Source: Solobacterium sp. (GTDB taxonomy: Bacteria > Bacillota_I > Bacilli_A > Erysipelotrichales > Erysipelotrichaceae). From it: a stretch of 64,000 nucleotides of DNA. The translations under genes and the position numbers were made by a program. Shown here piece after piece: positions 57,796 through 64,000 of this stretch (positions are counted from its first letter, which is position 1; every line of letters begins with the position of its first letter). The stretch is taken from the NCBI GenBank assembly GCA_017469885.1, contig JAFUFO010000014.1, positions 53,294-117,293 on the forward strand. The letters are read 5' to 3'. Under the pieces are notes generated by a model, which did no database searches, was not told the DNA's origin, and saw nothing but the letters and a program-made list of their open reading frames with translations.

Positions 57796-58665
57796 TCAAT
57801 GCCTGGCGGTACCGGCTTCTGCGCCTTTGATGTTGTAGTACAGAATGCCGAAGAGAACGATGGCAGCGCCGATAAAGGACAGCGGACCGAGCATCTCGCC
57901 GTAAAACAACGCGACCAGAAGCGGATTGAGAATTGGCTCGATCGCATTGATGATGGATGCGGTCAGCGGGTCGATATACTTTGTGCCGTACGTAAAGAAG
58001 ATATAGGCAAGGCCGACCTGCACGGCGCCGAGAAAGAATACGGACCAGAGCACCGGGGCGGAGAAATCCGTCTCTTTTAAAATCAGCGGAGAAAGGACAA
58101 TACCGCATAACAGCTGTCCGAGAAATACCGAGGACAGGGCATCGCCTTTTTCAAAACTGTTCAACATGAATACCCCGGCATAGAAGACACCGGATAACAG
58201 GGCAATCGCATCCCCGAGCCAGCGCCCGGTCGACATGCCTTCAAAGAAGAAACAGAGGATGCCGGCCAGCACGATCAGAATGGAAATCGCACCCGCGGTG
58301 CTTGGCTTCTTTCCGAAGAAGAAATACACCATGATCATGATCCAGATCGGAGCGGTATACTGCAGGATAATCGTATTTCCGGCAGTGGTCAGCTTGTTTG
58401 CGACGGCGTAGCCGGTGGTGACCCCGGCCATGCATAATGCGCCGATCAGGACGGTTGGATTGATCACCAGTTTGTGCTTAATAACGATGAGATAGATGCC
58501 GATCACCACACAGGCGATCAGGTTTCTCGCACCGTTGATCGCAAGCGGATTCCAGGGGATCAGCTTCATAAACAGACCGCCGGTGGAAAAGCAGATGGAT
58601 GCGGCAAGCATCATCACCAGCGCAAGCCGTTTCCGGTCGGATGTATACGTCTTCTGTTCTGTCAT
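57796..58665 (-). CDS. EamA family transporter (DMT superfamily)
   Basis: A 289-residue carrier with ten hydrophobic segments in two EamA halves; the first starts LAASICFSTGGLFMKLIPWN and the second LLSGVFYAGVFMLNSFEKG. The family exports amino acids, sugars or drugs. The ATG at 58665 has a weak site (GAAAGAA). It ends with a strong terminator before the GntP promoter region. A second EamA protein at 62721 is not closely similar. Confidence 0.92.
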   Translation of the reverse strand: MTEQKTYTSDRKRLALVMMLAASICFSTGGLFMKLIPWNPLAINGARNLIACVVIGIYLIVIKHKLVINPTVLIGALCMAGVTTGYAVANKLTTAGNTIILQYTAPIWIMIMVYFFFGKKPSTAGAISILIVLAGILCFFFEGMSTGRWLGDAIALLSGVFYAGVFMLNSFEKGDALSSVFLGQLLCGIVLSPLILKETDFSAPVLWSVFFLGAVQVGLAYIFFTYGTKYIDPLTASIINAIEPILNPLLVALFYGEMLGPLSFIGAAIVLFGILYYNIKGAEAGTARH

Positions 58666-58837
58666 AGTTCAAAAATTCTTTCGTTAACCGTGGGCATTAT
58701 ACCACTGCCGGGTGAATTCCGGCGCTGTGCGCGCATGGCTGCGGGAGATAATAAGACAACGGGGTACGGGAAATCGGGCCGTTCCCACATCGGAAACAGT
58801 GCTACGATATTTCTGTATCAATAAGAGAGGAAAGAAC

Positions 58838-59272
58838 ATGAAATTCATGAAACGGCTCATGGCGGTTCTTGCGGCAGGTCTGATGGTTTTGTCCATGACA
58901 GGATGCGCCAAAAAAGAGAAGATCGTAGGCACCTGGAAGATCGACTGGATTCTTGTCCAGGCGGAAGAGAACGGAGACTCGGATTACGCGGACCGGGAGA
59001 CCAATGCATCACTGTTTGAAAGCGAACAGAGCTACTACAAGTTCAACGCGGACGGCACATCAGTCCATCATATGGAAGACGGCGGCGGAGCTGCGGATAT
59101 CAAGGGAACCTGGAAGAAGATTGATGATACAACCTTCCAGTATGAAGATGAACAGGGCATGTCCATGGAAATCTGGTATGTCGTCTCCGAAGACTCCCTC
59201 CATGTGGAGTGGTATTCCGAGAACCCGGACGATCCGTATTACAACATCTGTTACGCATACAAGCGTGCGTAA
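58838..59272 (+). CDS. Small lipoprotein, lipocalin-like
   Basis: A 144-residue lipoprotein: a signal peptide, MKFMKRLMAVLAAGLMVLSM, then lipobox TGC with Cys22. The mature domain starts KIVGTWKIDWI and contains IKGTWKKIDDTTFQYE, like small beta-barrel (lipocalin-like or DUF4923-type) lipoproteins common in gut Bacillota. GAGAGGAAAG precedes the ATG at 58838. A terminator follows. Function unknown. Confidence 0.82.
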   Translation: MKFMKRLMAVLAAGLMVLSMTGCAKKEKIVGTWKIDWILVQAEENGDSDYADRETNASLFESEQSYYKFNADGTSVHHMEDGGGAADIKGTWKKIDDTTFQYEDEQGMSMEIWYVVSEDSLHVEWYSENPDDPYYNICYAYKRA

Positions 59273-59291
59273 TCGAATCTGACAGACACTT

Positions 59292-59318
59292 CACCGCAGA
59301 GAGATCTGCGGTGTTTTT
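59292..59318 (+). terminator. Terminator after the lipoprotein gene
   Basis: CACCGCAGA and TCTGCGGTG form a nine-base stem around GAGA, followed by five T. Confidence 0.9.
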
Positions 59319-59399
59319 ATATGCGGGATAAAAAAGATTTTTAAACATGACATACAGCTGTCGTGTTGGATCTGTTAGGATGAAATCGGAGAACGAACT

Positions 59400-60308
59400 A
59401 TGAAAACAGACCGGCTGATTGGAATCCTGTCCGTATTACTGCAGGAAGAACAGACAACTGCCCCAAAGCTTGCGGAGATGTTTGAGGTATCCCGCAGAAC
59501 CATAAACCGCGATATCGAATCCTTATGCATGGCCGGCATTCCGATTCAGACCCTTCAGGGCACCGGCGGCGGGATCCGCATCATGGACGGATACCGGGTG
59601 GACCGCACCATCCTGACGTCAAAGGATATGCGGATGATCCTGGCCGGCCTGCGGAGTCTCGACAGTGTCAGCGGCAGCCGGTACTACAGTCAGCTGATGG
59701 AAAAGCTTCAGGCAGGGTCCTCGGAATTTCTTGTCGGGCGGGACTCCATTCTGATTGATCTTTCCTCGTGGTATAAGGATTCCCTGGCACCGAAGATGGA
59801 AACCATCCAGAATGCCATCGAGGATGTCCACATGGTTCAGTTTCACTATTATTCGCCCTCCGGCGAACAGGTGCGCCGGATCGAACCGTATTACCTGATC
59901 TTCCGCTGGTCCAGCTGGTACCTTTACGGCTGGTGCACCGACCGGAACGATTACCGTCTGTTCAAACTGAACCGGTTGGATCGGATTCAGGAGACGGAAC
60001 AGCGTTATGAGCGCCGCGAGGCTCCGCTTCCGGACCTGTCCGATGAGAAGATCTTTCCGGGTGGAATCCGTGTAAAGGCACTGTTTGACCGTGACCAGAA
60101 ATGGCGGCTTGCGGAGGAGTTCGGACCGGACTCCGTTACGGAAACGGAAGACGGGAAACTGCTGTTTACGGCGGACTATACCGATCTGGACAATCTTGTG
60201 ACCTGGCTCTTGACCTTCAAAGACAAGGCGGATGTTCTGGAACCGGCTGAGGCAAGAAAAATGATTGCGGAGGCAGTGAAACGGATGTCCGCAATCTATG
60301 GGGAGTGA
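59400..60308 (+). CDS. WYL-domain transcriptional regulator (YafY type)
   Basis: A 302-residue regulator. Residues 1-60 are a helix-turn-helix (KLAEMFEVSRRTINRDIESL). The WYL domain follows from about residue 135, with QFHYYSPSGEQVRRIEPYYL and FRWSSWYLYGWCTDRNDYRLF. WYL domains sense ligands, in some cases nucleic acids. It is the first gene of a four-gene operon (GyrI-like, YoaP-like, TfoX-like), which is its probable target. The stop codon lies six bases before the next start. Confidence 0.93.
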   Translation: MKTDRLIGILSVLLQEEQTTAPKLAEMFEVSRRTINRDIESLCMAGIPIQTLQGTGGGIRIMDGYRVDRTILTSKDMRMILAGLRSLDSVSGSRYYSQLMEKLQAGSSEFLVGRDSILIDLSSWYKDSLAPKMETIQNAIEDVHMVQFHYYSPSGEQVRRIEPYYLIFRWSSWYLYGWCTDRNDYRLFKLNRLDRIQETEQRYERREAPLPDLSDEKIFPGGIRVKALFDRDQKWRLAEEFGPDSVTETEDGKLLFTADYTDLDNLVTWLLTFKDKADVLEPAEARKMIAEAVKRMSAIYGE

Positions 60309-60313
60309 TATGT

Positions 60314-60952
60314 ATGGCATTTGACTATAAGAAAGAATATAAGGAGTTTTACCTTCCGAAAACGACACCGGAAATCATCAGCGTTCCGAAGATGAATTAC
60401 ATCGCAGTTCACGGAACCGGTGATCCGAATGAAGAGGACGGAGACTATCAGACCGCAATCGGTCTGCTGTATGGAATTGCCTATACGATCCGGATGGCGA
60501 AAAAGGGAGGCTATGAAATCGAAGGCTGGTTTGACTATGTGGTGCCGCCGCTGGAAGGATTCTGGTCGCAGAACGGCATTCAGGGCGTGGATTACAGCCG
60601 GAAGGAAGATTTCCGATGGACCTCGGTGATCCGTCTTCCGGACTTTGTGAAAGAAGAAGATTTCCGATGGGCTCTCAGAGAGGCGGCGGAAAAGAAACAC
60701 CAGGATTTCTCCCGTGTGGAATTTCTGACACTGGAAGAAGGTCTCACGGTTCAATGCATGCATATCGGCTCCTACGACGAGGAACCCGCAACGGTGGAAT
60801 TGATGCATGCATATATAGAACAGCAGGGCTATGTCCCGGATTTCTCGAATACCCGTCTTCACCATGAGATCTATCTGTCAGACCCAAGACGTGTTGCGCC
60901 ACAGAAACGGAAGACCGTGATCCGGCATCCGATCCGGAAACAGGAGGAGTGA
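60314..60952 (+). CDS. GyrI-like small-molecule-binding protein
   Basis: A 212-residue cytoplasmic protein of the GyrI/SbmC-like group. MNYIAVHGTGDPNEEDGDYQ is the typical start of the domain, and VQCMHIGSYDEEPATVELMH and HHEIYLSDPRR are conserved in its relatives. Such proteins bind lipophilic compounds or protect gyrase. GGGAG precedes the ATG at 60314; a GTG at 60305 overlaps the WYL stop. The same operon holds WYL, YoaP-like and TfoX-like genes, suggesting response to a toxic small molecule. Confidence 0.88.
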   Translation: MAFDYKKEYKEFYLPKTTPEIISVPKMNYIAVHGTGDPNEEDGDYQTAIGLLYGIAYTIRMAKKGGYEIEGWFDYVVPPLEGFWSQNGIQGVDYSRKEDFRWTSVIRLPDFVKEEDFRWALREAAEKKHQDFSRVEFLTLEEGLTVQCMHIGSYDEEPATVELMHAYIEQQGYVPDFSNTRLHHEIYLSDPRRVAPQKRKTVIRHPIRKQEE

Positions 60953-60955
60953 AAG

Positions 60956-61714
60956 ATGGAATATATTCAGATCACCGAAGAAAATCTTGAAAAGGAACAT
61001 ATCTGCTGTGCAATCTCAAGCAATAAGGATGTGCAGGTATCGTCCAAAAAGGCATGGCTGAAGGACCGCCTGAAGGAAGGCCTGGTCTTTCTGAAAAGCA
61101 CGGAACGCGGAAAGTGCTTTATCGAGTATATCCCCGCAGAATATGCCTGGGTTCCGATCAGCGCAGACGGATATATGTACATTGACTGTCTCTGGGTATC
61201 CGGTTCCTTCAAAGGACACGGCTATTCCAGTGACCTGTTGAACGCATGCATCGAAGACAGTAAACAGAAGGGAAAAGCCGGTCTCTGTATTCTTGCGGCG
61301 GCGAAAAAGAGACCGTTTCTCGCAGATCCGAAGTATCTTGCGCATAAAGGATTCATCGTATGCGATGAGGCGGACAACGGCATTCAGCTCTGGGTTCTGC
61401 CGTTTGAAAAAGAAGGTGTATTGCCGGAGTTCAGGGACTGCGCAAAGCATCCGCATATTGAGAAGAAGGGCTATGTCCTGTACTACACCAGCCAGTGCCC
61501 GTTCAACGCAAAGTATGTGCCGATCCTGCAGGATACTGCCGCAAAGGCGGGTGTCCCGTTTCAGGCGATTCATATCGATAACCTGCAGGCAGCACAGAAT
61601 GCGCCGACCCCGGTCACAACCTATGCGCTGTTTCATGACGGAGAATACATTACCAATGAACAGATGAACGATACAAAGTTCCTGAAACGAATACAGGAAC
61701 AGGAGGGTGTATGA
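60956..61714 (+). CDS. GNAT acetyltransferase with C-terminal YoaP domain
   Basis: A 252-residue protein. The N-terminal GNAT domain (about 1-150) has DCLWVSGSFKGHGYSSDLLN as its acetyl-CoA loop. The C-terminal YoaP-like domain (about 170-252) contains YYTSQCPFNAKYVPILQDTA, which resembles a thioredoxin fold with a single cysteine. It is a known two-domain arrangement in Bacillota with unknown substrate. It starts four bases after the GyrI-like stop and overlaps the TfoX gene by four bases. Confidence 0.9.
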   Translation: MEYIQITEENLEKEHICCAISSNKDVQVSSKKAWLKDRLKEGLVFLKSTERGKCFIEYIPAEYAWVPISADGYMYIDCLWVSGSFKGHGYSSDLLNACIEDSKQKGKAGLCILAAAKKRPFLADPKYLAHKGFIVCDEADNGIQLWVLPFEKEGVLPEFRDCAKHPHIEKKGYVLYYTSQCPFNAKYVPILQDTAAKAGVPFQAIHIDNLQAAQNAPTPVTTYALFHDGEYITNEQMNDTKFLKRIQEQEGV

Positions 61715-62037
61715 CTTCCACAAAGGGATATCTGGAGTTCATTCTGGAACAGCTCTCCGGGCTGGAGGACATTGAATACCGGCCGATGATGGGCGAGTAT
61801 CTGCTGTATTGCCGGGGAAAACTGTTCGGCGGGATTTATGATGACCGCCTGTTGTTAAAACCGGTGCCTGCGGTGCAGAAATGCATGCTGGAAGCCCGGA
61901 TGGAAGTTCCGTATGAAGGCGCAAAGGAAATGGTTCTGGCTGAGGATGTGGATAACCGGGAATTCCTGTGTCAGCTGGTGGAAGCGATGTGCGAAGAGCT
62001 TCCTGTACCGAAGCGCAAGCGTACGAAATCCCGCTGA
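61711..62037 (+). CDS. TfoX N-terminal domain protein
   Basis: A 108-residue protein with the TfoX_N domain: IEYRPMMGEYLLYCRGKLFG and DDRLLLKPVPA are the conserved parts. TfoX proteins act in competence control in Gram-negatives; short versions in Bacillota have unknown roles. The ATG overlaps the stop of the YoaP-like gene (ATGA). It ends the WYL operon. Confidence 0.92.
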   Translation: MTSTKGYLEFILEQLSGLEDIEYRPMMGEYLLYCRGKLFGGIYDDRLLLKPVPAVQKCMLEARMEVPYEGAKEMVLAEDVDNREFLCQLVEAMCEELPVPKRKRTKSR

Positions 62038-62053
62038 GACTGCGGTCTGAATA

Positions 62054-62084
62054 ACGCACTGCGGAGCGATCTGCGGTGCGTTTT
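62054..62084 (+). terminator. Terminator of the WYL operon
   Basis: ACGCACTGC and GCGGTGCGT form a stem with one T-G pair, followed by TTTTG. Confidence 0.8.
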
Positions 62085-62112
62085 GTGAATATGTGCATGC
62101 AATTCCATGTAA

Positions 62113-62137
62113 GAAAAATGACACCGGTACGGTGTCA
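62113..62137 (-). terminator. Terminator of the small Gly-Gly gene
   Basis: TGACACC and GGTGTCA flank five bases; on the minus strand TTTTT follows. Confidence 0.8.
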
Positions 62138-62164
62138 CATTTCGATTCGATGGTTTGAAAATTC

Positions 62165-62425
62165 TCAGCCCTTCTCGACAAGCTTCATGACGTCGTCGTG
62201 GCTGATCCGGTTGCCGTTTGCGTCAGTGTAGATGTTCTTATCCAGCGTATCCCATGACAGCTGGATACCGAATTTACTGTTCAGATAAGCCGCAGCGGAA
62301 TCCGCATCATATACGTTGGCATTCGGATCAGCATCGCCGATCGCAAAGACCAGGTCATGCAGTTCCGTACCGTTGCCGCCGCTTACATCTTTTAACATTT
62401 TTTCTTCAACTTTTTTGTTTTCCAT
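62165..62425 (-). CDS. Small protein with double-glycine leader-like start
   Basis: An 86-residue protein that starts MENKKVEEKMLKDVSGGNGT; the KMLKDVSGG ending resembles the leader of double-glycine secreted peptides, where cutting follows Gly17. The rest is acidic (FAIGDADPNANVYDADSA) and has no cysteine, so it is unlike a lantibiotic core. A GGAGGG ribosome site precedes the ATG at 62425, and a terminator follows, so it is a real unit. It may be a secreted small protein, or a Nif11-like cytoplasmic one. No exporter is adjacent. Confidence 0.7.
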   Translation of the reverse strand: MENKKVEEKMLKDVSGGNGTELHDLVFAIGDADPNANVYDADSAAAYLNSKFGIQLSWDTLDKNIYTDANGNRISHDDVMKLVEKG

Positions 62426-62720
62426 CGTTCCCTCCAGATGTGGTATTCATTTCATAGTTTGTGATTCAAGAATAATTTATATGCATAGTTATCAAAGTTT
62501 CATACGCTTCAGAAACCGCATTGTAATGGTTGGCTGGAGTAAACATATAGATCTCTGAAAGTGCAATTTGCAAAAACAGAAAAATAGCTGAACGCTCTGT
62601 ATAGCAGGGCGTTTTTACGGTCTGGGATGCCCGGAGAAAATGATTTATGCATTTCAACAGCACATCCGGTACGGAACGCCTATAATGAACACCGTGCGTT
62701 ATCCGCACAGGAATGAGGTT
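62426..62720. other. Gene-free stretch with unassigned terminator
   Basis: No gene with a ribosome site is seen. It contains AT-rich DNA to 62560, the lone plus-strand terminator at 62591, and a TATAAT box at 62681-62686, which probably serves the following EamA gene. Confidence 0.55.
62591..62616 (+). terminator. Unassigned plus-strand terminator
   Basis: AACGCTCTG and CAGGGCGTT form a nine-pair stem with one T-G pair, followed by TTTT. No plus-strand gene ends upstream, so an untranslated small RNA might. Confidence 0.65.
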
Positions 62721-63683
62721 ATGACTATGGATCAGAAACAGCCGGTATGGACAAAACCGTTTATCGTATTTATCACTGCGTTATTCTGCTGTGTGCTCTG
62801 GGGCAGTGCGACCCCGGCGATCAAGATTGCCTATCAGCTGTTTCACATCGGTCCGGAAGAGACAGCCTCGCGGCTGATGCTGGCGGGAGCGAGATTCCTG
62901 ATTGCCGGCATCATGATCATCCTGTTCGGGTCATTACTAAAGAGAAAGTTCCTGTTTCCGAAGAAGGAGTCCTGGGGGAAGATTCTGGCACTGGCCTTTG
63001 TACAGACGGTAGGGCAGTATTACTTCTTCTTCCTGTCGCTTGCCAATACGACCGGTGTGCGCGGTTCGGTGATCAACGCATCCGGAAACTTCCTGGCCAT
63101 TCTCTGCGCCGCATATATCTTCCGTATGGAAAAGATGACCGTCCGCAAATGGGTTGGATGTATTACCGGATTTCTCGGCATCATTGTTCTGCTCGGCGGC
63201 TTCCGTGTCCTTCTTGACGGCGGAAATGTCACCTTTGCGGGAGAGGGAGCCATGGTAGTCGCAGATCTCTTCTATGCATTGTCCGGCTGTATGATCAAAC
63301 GCTATTCCCAGCATGAAGATCCGGTGGTCCTGAGCGGTTATCAGTTCTTCATCGGCAGTATTATTCTTATGATCATCAGCTCTCTGATGGGCGGCAGACT
63401 GGTATTCTCAAGCCCGTCCTGTGTGCTGAATCTGATCTATATGGGCTTTATCTCTGCCGGCGCATATACGCTCTGGGGCATTCTGCTGAAATACAACCCG
63501 GTCAGCCGGGTATCCATCCTCGGATTCCTGAATCCGGTCATGGGCGTTCTGCTTTCCGCGCTTTTCCTCGGAGAAAACCGGGAAGCCTTCTCGCTCAACG
63601 GTCTGCTTGCGCTGATCCTGGTATCCGCAGGCATCATTATCGTCAATCTTGCGCCGCATCATAAAGCTGCGGTGAACGGCTGA
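62721..63683 (+). CDS. EamA family transporter (DMT superfamily)
   Basis: A 320-residue carrier with ten hydrophobic segments in two EamA halves; the first starts ALFCCVLWGSATPAIKIAYQ, and the second contains VVADLFYALSGCMIKRYSQH. Specificity unknown. The start at 62721 fits GAGG upstream; ATG 62727 is also possible. A TATAAT lies at 62681. It is a single-gene unit with a terminator at 63711. Confidence 0.93.
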   Translation: MTMDQKQPVWTKPFIVFITALFCCVLWGSATPAIKIAYQLFHIGPEETASRLMLAGARFLIAGIMIILFGSLLKRKFLFPKKESWGKILALAFVQTVGQYYFFFLSLANTTGVRGSVINASGNFLAILCAAYIFRMEKMTVRKWVGCITGFLGIIVLLGGFRVLLDGGNVTFAGEGAMVVADLFYALSGCMIKRYSQHEDPVVLSGYQFFIGSIILMIISSLMGGRLVFSSPSCVLNLIYMGFISAGAYTLWGILLKYNPVSRVSILGFLNPVMGVLLSALFLGENREAFSLNGLLALILVSAGIIIVNLAPHHKAAVNG

Positions 63684-63710
63684 AATCCGTTCTCATATCA
63701 GTCAAAGATG

Positions 63711-63746
63711 AACTGCCTGTTCTCTCCGGAGACCGGGCAGTTTTTT
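63711..63746 (+). terminator. Terminator after the second EamA gene
   Basis: AACTGCCTG and CGGGCAGTT form a stem with one T-G pair, followed by TTTTT. Confidence 0.82.
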
Positions 63747-64000
63747 CAGCGGCCGCCGGAAGATGAAAAACAGGTGATTCCTGTTCTGATTCCCGATACA
63801 ATAAAAATACAAAGTATGTACATCGTGATTCCGCGGCCTGAAGCCCGGGACATGAACTGACAGGAGCCTGCTAATAAAATGTCAATGGGCTCTTAGCAGA
63901 TTTCATTAGAAAGTTGGTGATGCTTATACGGTTCACGACGAAAAGACCGAATGACCGGTTTGGAGGAAAAATTGGTGATACTTATGGTTAACTCTGAGAC
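63747..64000 (+). other. Right-edge non-coding region with imperfect repeats
   Basis: No complete gene is seen. A TACAAT at 63797 may be a -10 box. CTGCTAA and TTAGCAG can pair across 63868-63899. TTGGTGATGCTTAT at 63914-63927 and TTGGTGATACTTAT at 63972-63985 are 58 bases apart, with one mismatch. GGAGGA at 63962 precedes an ATG at 63984 (and a GTG at 63975) that could open a gene beyond the edge. Confidence 0.5.

Noticed and set aside
62466..62708. Minus-strand 80-codon frame upstream of the second EamA gene
   Set aside because: No ribosome site, unusual composition, and it overlaps the promoter and the terminator of the plus strand.
1..64000. CRISPR arrays, rRNA genes, prophage or complete insertion sequences
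   Set aside because: No regularly spaced direct repeats, rRNA segments, phage structural genes or intact transposase genes were seen on either strand.

Overview
The window looks like chromosomal DNA of a low-oxygen, probably gut-living member of the Bacillota. The evidence is a glmS ribozyme, an LTA-synthase-type sulfatase, strong AGGAGG ribosome sites, system II cytochrome c maturation, a glycyl radical enzyme and a bile salt hydrolase. GC content appears to be a little above 50 percent by eye. An Erysipelotrichales-like organism is my guess, not something shown. There are about 66 genes and gene fragments, packed tightly in short operons that mostly end in clear intrinsic terminators.

Layout. 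1-2 kb: truncated LysR regulator divergent from a MATE exporter. 2-7.2 kb: pentaheme nitrite reductase NrfA, a symporter with an N-terminal ATPase-like domain, and Ccs1/CcsA. 7.2-12.2 kb: HAD phosphatase, an SH3 surface protein, a YkvA-type protein, tRNA-Thr, and glmS behind its ribozyme. 12.2-14.8 kb: LTA-synthase-like sulfatase, two tiny membrane peptides and a DUF1653 protein. 14.9-20.4 kb: a five-gene cluster of transporters fused to HATPase domains, with STAS proteins and a STAS-kinase. 20.5-34.6 kb: double-glycine-leader proteins, an HD protein, esterases, a NifX-SlyD fusion, PhzF, an amidohydrolase, a PrsW protease and a phosphatase. 34.7-48 kb: D,D-carboxypeptidase, RNA modification enzymes, a PcrA-like helicase, a glycyl radical enzyme, a LigA ligase and an RNA methyltransferase. 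48-49.4 kb: a lower-GC patch with a bile salt hydrolase and a nuclease fragment. 49.4-64 kb: lipoprotein, small regulators, a MarR plus radical SAM pair cassette, GntP and EamA permeases, a WYL-GyrI-YoaP-TfoX operon and a second EamA permease.

The most unusual content is 14.9-20.4 kb. Parts normally used in partner switching for sigma factors (RsbW-like ATPase and STAS antagonist) stand next to, and are fused to, membrane transporters, and no sigma factor is visible. A second transporter of the same fused design lies inside the nitrite reductase cluster. I infer post-translational control of transport by a partner-switch mechanism. This is a hypothesis; no sequence search was run.

Other points of interest are a terminator-like hairpin that contains the glmS ribosome site; three small proteins with a Gly-Gly leader-type motif, one interrupted by an in-frame stop; short coupled membrane ORFs; candidate leaderless promoters; and a probable mobile radical SAM cassette.
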